Below, one piece after another: positions 46,701 through 58,407 of a stretch of DNA of 64,000 bases. This DNA comes from Arbacia lixula. Lineage: Eukaryota; Echinodermata; Echinoidea; Arbacioida; Arbaciidae. Where the stretch lies: NCBI GenBank assembly GCA_963669155.1, contig OZ022593.1, positions 3,388,655-3,452,654 on the forward strand, given 5' to 3'. Each line of letters begins with the position of its first letter. Positions within the stretch are counted from its first letter, which is position 1. The notes beneath the pieces are model-generated. The model did no database searches, was not told the DNA's origin, and saw only the letters and a program-made list of their open reading frames with translations. The position numbers and the translations under genes are program-made.

Positions 46701-48906
46701 AATCTTGTTATTTGTGATTTCATTCATTGTCATCTGTTCTAATTTGATTTAAATCTAGACAAAAAACAAAAAAAAAGAAGATTACCTTAGCTCGATCTTT
46801 GGGCTTTATTATTTTATCCTTGACCATTTCATTCCATGACCACATTGAGCTTTGTAATTATTCATTCAAAGAAGTGCATTGGGAAAGGAACAAGATGTAT
46901 TATCATCATATTTACATTTTGAGGTTTTTCATTTGTATTATTCTTTAGAAACATAAGACTAAAAAGAGATCTGGTTTATTGCAGATGAATACCTGAAATG
47001 AGAAGTACATGTATTTTCACATAAATTACCTCTGAGAAATGTGTTCATGAAGTAATCATCTTGCTCTAGTTCTCGACATTTCATCATTTCACAAAATATC
47101 AATTGCTGTCAATTTCTGATTCTTATGAGCCATTTTTCTACAGCCATGATTTATTATTACATAGTATTACAGTGCACATTCATGTTAATCAGTGAAAATG
47201 GTCGATTAATCATGTTGTGAGTTGTTGAATCTTTCAATGAAAAAAAATACTAGAATTTCATTGTATGCCCCCCAACAATTCGTTTTTTGTCTTTCTTTCT
47301 CTCCTCTGTTCTTCCTTTCTTTCACCTTGTTTGTTCTGTCTCAATCAAGTGTACGCTAATACGGGAGATTTATTTGATTTCTGTTTTCACTGCTATTTTG
47401 TTTTTACTATCATCAACTTAAAGAAACTATTAAAGGATTGTAAAGTGAATATTTGGAAGTGAGAACTGTTTTGTAGTATATCATGTCATGGTGATGAAAA
47501 TATTTTGTCTATTTCGCCCGAAGATCTTGCAATTAATTGAAGATACTTGACATGATATGTTTATCGAGCTATTAATGAAGGTTAATAATAAAGTGAAAGA
47601 TTTATGAAAAATGACATGTGTATCAAATGAATTGTTAGAGTAATTCTTAATTTTACATGTATGTACGTTACAATTCTGATAAAATAATATTTGTATAGAA
47701 TCATTAAGCTCTAACATGTCTAATATGATTTAAAATGAAATATTGAAAACAAAATTCCTCATTCTGATATACGGGTATGAAAAGTGATGCTCGATTTTAA
47801 TGTATGGATTAATGAAATGCTAACGAATTGGTCGCTATTGAAATTCATTTAATAAACTTTTAAAATATATATATTTGTTTTCATGTAATGTATATTGTGT
47901 CTCATATAGCTACATTGAATAAGATACAGTAGTGAACAGAATGTGATACATGTATTTGCTTTTGTAAACTGCTTGCACTGTGAGATGCGAAGGGAAACAA
48001 GTACAAATTATGACTATTTAATGAACTTCATTTTTCATGAAGAAAGAAGATACATGTACTTAGAAACACTAATACATGTAATGATAATTTTAAAAAATAG
48101 TATCAATATCATGATGCTACTTGATGATCTTCATCATCATTATCCTTATTGTATTACACTAAAATCACAAGATTTTCTTTGAAGAGCAATACAGAGATCG
48201 AATAAGTATTTAATAAATAATACAAATACTTGTGAAATACAAAAGAGATGTGAATCGTGATGCAAAGACAAAGAGTTTATGTTGAGAAAGTGAATAAAGA
48301 ACGGGAGAAGATATATGTAGAGTCATTGCAAGAGTGTAAGTGAAGAAATGAATGAAATAGAGTGGTAAATTGGCATGACAACCGCCCCCCCCCCTCCTCA
48401 AAATCTTTATCAAGAAAATGTCCCCCTCCATGATACAATATTTAAAAGTGTAGTTTTCACTGTTGCATTACAATGGGCCTTCGTGCATAATAAATTTATC
48501 GCCTGCAGTTCAAGTTTCTGTATGCCAAATGGCCCCTATCGTGCGCATCACATTGTTACGGCCCTTTTGGCAGAGATACGCGCAAATAAGCCTTATGCCA
48601 GAAGGGCGATATCGCGCGCGGGCCTGCGTTACGGCCCTTCTGGCACAAATGCGCTACATTCAAGCCACATGCCAGAACGCCCCTAACATGTTTTTTGCAC
48701 ATAGCATAAAAACCTCTGAATATTTTACAACAAATTTAGAGTATATCATGTAAAACTTGATAACTTAACACATTCATCGAAATTGACTTCAAAAACAAAT
48801 ACACGACCACACAATTTAAATTTTCAGAGAGGCCAAAACTTTAAACGCGATTATCTCGGAATGGCCAAAAACAGTTAAGGCCCTTCTGGCATAAGGCCGA
48901 CGATAT
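43731..48906. mobile_element. 5.2-kb DNA element with 33-bp inverted termini and subterminal motif arrays
   Basis: The left end reads ATATCGTCGGCCTTATGCCA, then AAAGGGCCTTAAC. The right end is the exact inverse except for one base (GCCAGAAGGG). A motif TGCCA(A/G)AAGGGCC recurs near both ends in both orientations: at 43746, 43916, 43947, 43986 (inverted), 48523, 48560 (inverted), 48596, 48633 (inverted), 48670 and 48878 (inverted). The middle is A+T-rich without a transposase frame, so it is probably non-autonomous or gutted. The outer ATAT is palindromic, so a TA or AT target duplication is possible but unproven. A LINE fragment lies inside. Confidence 0.85.
44870..45155 (+). pseudogene. Old LINE fragment (C-terminal end of a reverse-transcriptase ORF)
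   Basis: Frames here read KIIHGINIFNKDL, then TTRGHLFKLNVRRSRKQVEC, an in-frame stop, and ARVVDYWNSYPTKIVAAPTI followed by DNFKTKF. This matches the C-terminal tail common in non-LTR retrotransposons (TRGH-x-x-K-L ... R-V-V-x-x-W-N-S-L-P ... F-K-x-x-L-D). Two frames are needed, so it is decayed. It lies within the 5.2-kb inverted-repeat element and is older than or was carried by it. Confidence 0.65.
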
Positions 48907-50416
48907 GCAGACGATACCCAAGTTTATTCCATTCTCTTAACATCTTCATCAGATTCCATACTGCCCCATTTTTGTGGTGTCTATTACCTGTGCAAAAACA
49001 TGGATTTCAAGAGGTTTATATCTCATGAAGCCTAGCCATTACATACTGCTGATGCATATTTGATGTAAGCATAAGGAAATCAATCCACATGATGCTCATT
49101 AAATATATGTAAATGAGGAGTATAGAGGTGCTATTTGGCCTAAATCCGCAGCCAAGGCCATTCGCAGTTACTTAATAATGACACCAGTCCTCTTCAAGTT
49201 GGTTCCTTTTACCCCTGCAAGCCCTCTCAGGGTGAATAGACAAACCCACTGCAGTGACAAGAGCTAATCAAACAACTCTCTGGTCTACATGGAGAGCTTT
49301 GTGTCCAAAAGCTGCAAAATCCACTTTGCCGACTTCAGACAAAAACACATTTCTCAGGTTGAATTTGTGCAGGTGGCTATTGGGAGACTGAAATAAAATG
49401 GTATAGTATTTAAACCTGCCCACTCAAATGTTAGTGTAAAGGTATTGTATCCTTTCCCATATAAGACCAACTTATTCTTGACAGTGCAAGAGCCACAAAA
49501 ACACCACACAAGATCTGGATTGTGACATATGAAAACTTCACCCATTCTTTACTGAGCCTACATATATGCGGACTGACTTTTCTCCACTCAGACACTGAGC
49601 AGCGTGTCTCCCGCATAATCTGCTGTCCAGACAATAGAAGACAGGCTGTGAATAAACTTCAAATTCCTTATAGGACACAAAATTAAGCCACATCCCTTTG
49701 GTTACTGCAGTTTTATGGCAATTTTTGACATCCTAATTGGACCTGGGTTCATGACGCTTGGAAATCTAACCGTGAGCAATGGATTAAAATCAGACATGGA
49801 ATTCAAATACATTGCAATGCATGAAAAACCTACTTCATGTTCTTAATACCAGTTGTATGCCTCACAGGGTCAGCTTTTTTTAAACAATCCAAGGTGAAAG
49901 TTGAAGTTAATAAAATCACATCTTTTCATAAAGCTGACAAGAAATATATATATGTACAGCAGTAATCTGAGTGAGTTGCCTAAATTGAAATGTTTAACAT
50001 GGCATTGTCAGTACAAGGTAGGTAAGTGAATATATCTTCAACCAGACAGATACACTGTTGAAATACAAATAATACACAAATAAACTATCAAAACTAACTT
50101 TTAGGTTCTAACATTCTGTGGAAAGTTGTAAATTCTTCACCATCATATTTCAGTACCTAAAGATCTAAAGCCTAATTTGAGTAATTGGATTGAAAATGAA
50201 TGCCCACCCAATGGAACATGTCAACATCGCGTGTCTGCTTTTGCTAGGGTTGTGGGGAGAGTCCAGCTTGTCCAACATACCGCAATATTACAGCTTTTTT
50301 GTGTGTATACATGGTGCTTTTACAAGCTCCCTGGAAACAATGTTAGTGATGTGATCAGAATTATAGTTGTATTGTCATGTATTATTGTATATGAATGGGC
50401 TATTTAGGCTTCACAC

Positions 50417-50418
50417 TC

Positions 50419-50479
<61 letters not shown>
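50417..50479. repeat. (CT)n microsatellite
   Basis: About 60 bp of pure CT. A C-run followed by an A-run lies a little downstream at 50633-50671. Confidence 0.95.
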
Positions 50480-50480
<1 letters not shown>

Positions 50481-51441
50481 GAAAGCAATTTTCATTCAAA
50501 ATGTCCATTGATTTTTGTGGTGCATTAAATGCACCATTTCTACATGTTTAATGTTGGGAAGAAAAACAACTCTCCACAATAAACACAACTAGCCTAGATC
50601 TGCTTGAGTATAAATTCACTACACATTGTATACCCCCCCCCCCCCCAAAAAAAAAAAAAAAAAAAAAAAAATTGAGTGTGAAATGGGGAAAACATGTAGT
50701 AACATGAAATAACATCAATATCTTATTGACATAGTGTCAAGAAGTATAAAGAGAAATGTACACACTGAGCATAGAACTGCAGCCTCTGGGCATCAGGTTT
50801 CAAATATGACGACAAATCCATGATTCGAATACAACTTTGTTGTGATTTCCCTCGGAAAGAGAGAGGAAAGAAGAGAGGAAAATTAGACTCCAAAGGGAAA
50901 ATGTCCCATCTCATGCTGTGTGGGTATGTCTCCTCCTGACCTTCCACACTCTGCTGCTGTCCCTACGGTAAGATCGGATTGATTCTTTCCCTGCTATACA
51001 CCTGTGCTGCAATGCCCCACCCCCATTCATATACTCAATATCATAAACCCCGTTCATATACACCATCTATACGCAAAATTCACCTATAAGTGGTAATACA
51101 ATTGCTAATGGGTGGAATGCAATCTGAATATACTACTTGTTGCTAGTCAGACAAACCTCAAACAAGCTTTGGGATTACTACTTGTATTGCATTGTTTGAA
51201 AGGGGTGCAACAACATTTGCACACCTAACAAAAATGGTATACTTCATTGTGATGATCTACAGGACCAAACAAACGTTTGTCCCCTTACACCCCCCCCCCC
51301 CCTACACACACACACACACAAGCCTCATCACAAAGTATTGTCACTGATATACATTTACTTTGCTTCCTCGTGTGTGATTGTTTCCTTTGTTATCCTCATC
51401 ATCTCTCTCTCTTTCATTCTTTTTCTTCTTCCTTTCTCTCC

Positions 51442-51464
51442 ATATATATATATATATATATATA

Positions 51465-51516
<52 letters not shown>
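51442..51516. repeat. (TA)n-(CA)n compound microsatellite
   Basis: An (AT)n run is directly followed by about 25 CA units. Reading frames across it are artefacts. Confidence 0.95.
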
Positions 51517-51518
<2 letters not shown>

Positions 51519-51879
51519 GCATGCTTGTGCTGTAAGCAGCTTATAGGTGTGCTTTTCCATGAAGACAAATATAGAAAGGTTCTGAAGACGATCCACTTTT
51601 CTCTTAATCATCCTATAAAAGACAGTTTTGTTTTCCTCCATGTTTGCTCAAAGAAACACCTCAACGCAAGGGAGTGACCAGAATACCCCTTTTCACAATC
51701 ATTTACAAAAGCGAGAGTGTGGAAACCGTTCATTGTTTCTTTCAGTGGGAAACTGTACAAATGAAGGAGAGGGGGCAAAGAAAGAATGTCCACTAGAAAT
51801 AACAATTAGTGGTTTTATGTGAGTCAGTGGTAGTAGTCATGGCAATAGCTATGCGGCACTAGTGGTGGCTATGAAACCA

Positions 51880-51927
51880 GTATTAGTAGTAGTGGTAGGA
51901 GCAGTAGTAGCAGTAGAAATAGTAGTT

Positions 51928-52008
<81 letters not shown>

Positions 52009-52030
52009 TTGATAGTAGTAGTAGCAGTAC
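51880..52030. repeat. (TAG)n trinucleotide repeat, first block
   Basis: The block is mostly pure TAG/GTA repeats at about 51928-52005, with interrupted flanks. Confidence 0.95.
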
Positions 52031-52517
52031 AGGCAACATGATAGCTTGAGAAGAGCACGATAAACACATAAAAAACAGTCTTGAAATGCTTAGAAAGAAT
52101 AAGAGTATCACTTCCCTGTTTTCTGTTCACTTTCCTCTGAAGGTAACTTAGTTAAGGACCAGGAAATAAAGACATTTGGTTCGTAAACCTGTGCGGAACT
52201 ACTAAGACCTACGGTACGGAGCAGGTTTAGAGATGTGACCAGCTTCTTAGGGGGTTCTTTAATCCTGAGACATAACAACAAACTTAGAAAGTCTCTTCCT
52301 TGTACATTCATTGTCTGTGGAATTTTTATACTGCTTATCTGCCTTGCCTAGGCCGGCCGCAGTGGATTCTGAGACACTGTCTTCAGGGTCTTTGCATAGT
52401 TTCTGCTGAGCTTCTCTTTGTGTGTAAGACCATACATACAGAGTAATAGGAGCAGTATGTGTATTAAGAAATAGGTTGTACAATGCAGTAATACCATTAA
52501 GATTAGTAACATTAATT

Positions 52518-52800
52518 GAAGTAGTAGTAGTAGTAGTGGTAGTAGTAGTAGTAGTAGTAGTAGTAGTAATAACTATAATAATGGTAGTAGTAAAAGTGGT
52601 AGTAGTAGCAGCAGTAGTAGTAGCAGAAGTCATAGCAGTAGGAGTAACAGTAGATGAAGAAGTAGCAGTAGTAGCAGTAGTAGCAGAAGTCATACATAGT
52701 AGCAGTAGTAATAGAGGACGTAGTAGTAGTAGTATTAGTAGTAGTAGTAGTAGTAGCATAGTAGTAGTAGTAGTAGTAGAAGTATAGTAGTAGTAGTAGC

Positions 52801-52844
<44 letters not shown>

Positions 52845-52855
52845 AAGTAGTAGTA

Positions 52856-52927
<72 letters not shown>

Positions 52928-52964
52928 TCAGCAGTAGTAGTAGTATAAGGAGTAGTAGTAATAA

Positions 52965-53047
<83 letters not shown>

Positions 53048-53210
53048 TAGTAGCAGAAGTAGTAGTTGTTGTTGTTGTTGCAGTAGTAGTGGTACTGTGA
53101 TAGTTGTGGTAGGAGTAGGAGTAGCAGTAGTAGAAGTAATAGAGTAGTAGTAGCTGTAGTAGAAGTAATAGAGTAGTAGAAGTGGTATTTAGCAGTATTT
53201 CTATATTAGA
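52518..53210. repeat. (TAG)n trinucleotide repeat, long block (~0.7 kb)
   Basis: Nearly 700 bp is built of AGT/TAG triplets. Long pure runs lie at about 52800-52925 and 52970-53045, interspersed with CAG, AAG and TTG variants. One frame reads poly-Leu, another poly-Thr or poly-Val; none is a gene. Confidence 0.95.
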
Positions 53211-54501
53211 AGTACTATTAGTATTATGAAGAAAGCCAGTAGTGAAAGTATTAATATGAGTAGCAGAAGTAGTAAAATTAATGGTGGACCTTATAAACAG
53301 CAATACTTAGTATCATCAACAACATTCTTTTTCTTTTGAGGAGAACTTGCAGTAGAAGTTAGCAGACCAAGCGATTTATGTCTGTATACTAATCATAAAC
53401 AGATCAAAACTTAAGCAATTAACAAACATATAATCAATCAAGAAAGCTGTACTGATATTCTTCTGACTTCAGATGATTTGATGTTTGTACAGCAAACTTA
53501 ACAACAAGAACCACTATGTCACTGTCCTTATACAAGCTGAATGTGGCACAAGGAGCATTCCAGAGCATTGCTATTGTGAGAGCCTCATGAAAACAAACAT
53601 GACACAACTTACCATCGCGGAAAGTGTTCATCAAACTAACGTTCGTCATAGAGGTCCTTGTCCAAACAATCCAATACACAGCTTGCAGTGTGATGTTATA
53701 ATCCTTAATACAGAATATCCACTAAAACACATCTCCTTCTACTCTTCCTTCTACCAGTCCCCAAACAGTCTCCTTCCAAGGAGTGCTCTAAAAACAGCTG
53801 AACATCCCTGTTGTCATAAGTCCCTGTCAGTGGTAAATGGTATCTTATTCCTCAATCACAGAGGAAAACGTGCTAGGAGTCGCTTGCTTGAGAGGTGATG
53901 CAGAGCAACCTACTTTTCTCTGAAGCTGAACACATGCTGTGAATAGGCCATAAAACTGTTGTCGTTCTGCCTCGTTTTGACTATAGTGATGAGAAACACG
54001 ATTCCCTCCCCTCTGGTAAAGTCAAATCGTTGAGTCAACTCCTGTACGTTGCACAAGAAAAACGCTGCGCCGTGGAGCTCTATGAATGCAGCTCAACAGG
54101 TTGCTTGTGTGTTGAAATGCCAGTAGCATTATCTGGTTGTGTTTGTGTGTAGACTAACTGCTCAACTACATTTGATGGGAAACACAGTCAACATCCTCCA
54201 CTACTCTGATTCCCCTTCCACTGTCCAAGTAAGAGAAGCTGAATATGTAAACTTTCTGCGGCAGTGCTTCTACACTGATGACACCCTAGGCATTCTTCTC
54301 CCCCCTCTCTCTCTCTCTGTCTTACGCTCCTCACACGGACAATGCAAACACAGAATGCTGGCGTTCTGCAAAAAGATGCGAATGCAAGAGGAAGAAAATG
54401 CAACTCCACACAAGAATCAATCAACAATCACAGTTACGTTTTGGTTCTTCCCCCTCTTAACGCTTTCTTAGCCATGCATTATTTCCCAGAGGTTTTTTTT
54501 T

Positions 54502-54507
<6 letters not shown>

Positions 54508-54556
<49 letters not shown>
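54508..54556. repeat. (CT)n microsatellite
   Basis: Pure CT run within a C/T-rich patch. Confidence 0.95.
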
Positions 54557-54561
<5 letters not shown>

Positions 54562-55961
54562 CCTCTCTCCCTCTACCTGTCTTTCTGCCTTTGCCTCTTG
54601 TTCGGTTTCTTTTCTTGTTCAGAGCTTTAAGCTCTCAGCTAAGTCTGTGCCAACACAAAAAGCTTACACAATGAAGCTCTGTGTAGAGGAGTGTGGATTC
54701 TTTCACCACAGAAAGCTGGGAGGGTAGATGCATGAATGGTCAGAAAGAGAGCGGACTTTTCTTCTCTGGGAAAATCTCCCTCTTCCTCTCACTCTCTCTC
54801 TCACAATATTTCTGCTTCCAAGCTCCTTGTCTCCCTCTTGTACATATTTGCTGGCCCATCAATGGAGTGAGATCTAGATGCAAGATGGAACTTTTATATA
54901 TAGGCCTAGGCCATTGCCCTATCCCCCTATCTATTCCATTGGTCAAAATCTATGTGTGCATGTGCATGTGTGTGTATGTGTGTGTGTGTGTGTGTATGTG
55001 TGCGTATTTCTGTGTGTCGGGGAGGGGCGATCAAAGAGGAGGGCAAATATAGGGTAATTCTCATTTTTTAATTTTTGCTATCTGACCATGCAATGCTCAA
55101 GGTATGCTATAACATTATCAAATGTGTCTATCCAGACATTTAGAGTGAAGATTAAGAGAGAAGTTAAGGAGAAAAAAGTGGAAGGGTGTGAGTGACGCAG
55201 GCATGGTTAGGAATCTCAGAAGATACTAATGCATAGAGGAAATGAGAGTATATAAGCAAAAAGAATTGAAAAAGAGGGGATAGAGAGTTTAGTTTTATAT
55301 ATAAAAGAAAAGAAACAGGGTACACAAGAAGGAAGGAAATTTAAAGTAATGACTTGTAAATATTTAAACTCACTTGGCTGTAATGACACAAGGAAAGGGG
55401 ATTACTAGTATTTTTAAGAACAGTGAATGTCCTTAGTCACATTTTTCTAATAAATTATTTCTCTGTCAGAACAAATGTTGATCTGTGGCATTAATGTCTA
55501 CTAGTTGAAAGTTGTGTTGATGGTACATAGATGCGTACTGATGTACTGATGCAGAGAGAGAGAACAAAAGATTTGTCGAAAAAAGTGTGAGGGGACATGA
55601 TAAAGGTGTCACAAAGTCCAACAGATTCATTTCCTTCTTGTTAATCTCACATGTCCCCATCTACCCCCCTAATCCCCCTATCAATTGGTGGGCAGCTACC
55701 TTCTCACTACCACTGATGAGTCATGCTCTCCCCATCTATGCTACCCCCCCCCCCCCCACCACACCCACCCCACTCCATCCTAACCCTTCTCTCGCACCAC
55801 CTCACCCATAAAACCGATTGCATGGTGATGCCAGTGAAAACCTTCACCTCTCCTCTCCCCTCGCCTCACTCATCCTCATTAATATTGAGCTTATAACTCT
55901 GGGTACCCTGATCCTTAAATATCGCAGTCAGAAGAAAACAGAAGAATAACATTGTTTTATA

Positions 55962-56110
55962 AAGGGATAGTTCACCCTTGAAGATAAGTTGGTTTCAATG
56001 AATGCAGAAATACAAAAAAAAACATTAGTGAAGGTTGGACAAAGATTTGTCAAAAGATAAAAAAGTTATGATCTTTTTAAATGTTGTAACGTCATGTGCG
56101 AGGTGCTCTC
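55962..56110 (+). mobile_element. Probable dispersed-repeat fragment (AAGGGATAGTTCACCC family)
   Basis: It starts AAGGGATAGTTCACCCTTGA and continues as A-rich sequence with AAAAAGTTATGATCTTTTTA. The start is shared with 38980-39003 (other strand). No inverse copy is close by, so this looks like a one-ended fragment. Confidence 0.4.
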
Positions 56111-57129
56111 CCACAGGTTGTGTACAAAATATTTTTTCCATAGAGGTATGTGTAAAAAAACATATTTCTAATGATGTATCAAATGCACAGGTAAAAGGAT
56201 GCATATTTTTTTGAGAAAATGCACTTTTTTGAAAAAAAATATACACAACATATGTGTTTATACCAATATCAATCAGCGAGACACAGCATATCAATACAAC
56301 AATTTTCATTTGATATACTTTGGAAGATTAACTACTAATACAACAGAAATATAAAGTAAGTAAAATTGATGTGTTGCTTTAAACATTGCCTTATATGTTG
56401 CCCACAAGTAACGTTCACTCAAAGAAGTTGCCATATTCACATCAATGCCTGTCTGATAGATTATTTATAACAATTTAATCTGTTATTACATAATGTGAGA
56501 TGTAACAAAGCTGTTCTAACAAAGAATCCCTCTATATGCAGACCACAATTGTGTTCCCTTCCCATTCCATTGTGAAGTTTAGCAAATTCTACGTCATTGC
56601 TCCATTTTCAACACAAAGGGCTACATATTAATCTACACTGGCAGCGCTCTATCTCAACCACAGGATAGAAGTACAAAGGAATAAACCATAACACATGACT
56701 CACTTGAAAACAGAAGATTTGTTTCTTTTATTCCCATCTAGGCAACTTTAAATCCTATCCTTATAATGGTAGGCAATGCTTGATTGACAATAGCTGTGCT
56801 TTAATTGTTTTTATTTATATCAGTTTCTATGGTGATGTATGGGATACTGTTGTTTTGTTTGGGAATTATTTGATGTTCTGTCTCAGAGTTGTCAAAATGT
56901 TCCTCTTCATGTTCATGATGCTATATGCATGTACTTCAAAGATAAATACATACTGTCTATTAACACCAAAACTTTCTTTTATTATAATAATAATGTATTG
57001 AAAGCTTATCTGAGCACTTTATGGACACTGTTCCCTTAGAAGTGGCATGCACATTCTATACATTTCAAATGACACACAAAGACAAATTTTTGCTGGACAT
57101 GGATGATGGAGGACATGATATCTCTCTCT

Positions 57130-57167
<38 letters not shown>
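57130..57167. repeat. (CT)n microsatellite
   Basis: Short CT run. Confidence 0.9.
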
Positions 57168-57169
<2 letters not shown>

Positions 57170-58407
57170 ATAAAAGTTGAACTAATCCTTGAAGATTTAC
57201 ATAAACAATGTTCCTGGAAACAGCATTGACATCCCTAGGTTAATGGTTCAGGGCCATGAAGCTGTCATTTTCCCAGAAATGACCCTGACACCTCAAAAAT
57301 CAAAAGTAGAATTCAAATACACTAAAGATCAAATCAATGACCATACCAAAGTTAAAAAGCCATGAGACTGCATGTACGTCATAACACAACACCCACTCAG
57401 CCCGGGCTCCTTCTCCATGAGATCGGCTCAAGAAATGTTTCCCCTTCGATCAGGATCGCACAACAAGGAATCAGTACAGTATATCTATTCACAGAAAGAT
57501 CGAGAAGAAATGCTTGCAGCACTTATGCGGATTCTACGCAAGCTCGTCATTCATTCCGCCTCTAAGGATGCTTTCAATCTGTAGGTAACAAGCTATAGGC
57601 TTATAGCTTCAGGTCTGCAAACGACAACAGTGCTGGTCCAGTGGAGTTTGTCTTTTCTGTGTGTATTTGATAGAATGGTTTGTGTCAGTAAAAGATAAAG
57701 AGGGATGAAATTTTGCAGAAGTAACAAGAAGAAACCTTCTATTTGTGTATTTAATCAGCAGGACTCATTTGTGTCTAAGAAAGATTGGATTCATAGAGAA
57801 GAGGGGGTGGGGGAGTGAAATTCTGAACAAATGAAAGAGTGAAACCAGTTGAGTATAGGTGCATACTCAGGAGAATTATGTTGACACACAATGACAAATT
57901 CAATCTACATTTGAAGAGAAGGGATAATCAAAAGCTATACAACCTATGATGTTTAGCTTTATCATGATAAAATTCCGGAACTGATAAACCAACAATTCAG
58001 TCTTGAGTGTGCCCCTTCTCTCTTCCTTCTGCTATCTCCAAATTAATTTTGTCCATGGTATTACTGGAGACAACCTCGAAAGGATTTTTTTTCCTTTTTA
58101 GAGAGAGGGCACTACAAATTCTACAAGATAGGAGATTGGAAATGGGAAAGCGTCAAATACAAAATAAAGGACTAGCGCGGAACAAAATGATAAATCCCTC
58201 TCTCATAAAAGTTCCTGAACATGCAAAACATTTTGTACACACATTGTACATACATAAGCTGTAAGCTCTCAGCTTGTTGTCATACCTCTGTATGTTCCAC
58301 TAGGTACAAGTAAATGTATATCTTAATACTTCGTATGCATCTTTAATAGCTTCTTATTTGTAAAATTCATACTTTATATGTCCCTGTTTGTATCACATTG
58401 TCTATTA

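Noticed and set aside
50930-50975. Possible upstream BICC1 exon in a less A+T-rich patch on the - strand
   Set aside because: No frame resembles the expected FFQKIMEET...WPSKLK sequence and the required phase-1 donor ending in G is not convincing.
52512-53303. 263-codon Leu/Thr/Tyr-rich open frame on the - strand
   Set aside because: It is a direct product of the TAG trinucleotide repeat; no other coding sign.
53485-54471. Open frames of 110-137 codons on the + strand
   Set aside because: No motif, no supporting splice sites, and composition like the surrounding non-coding DNA.
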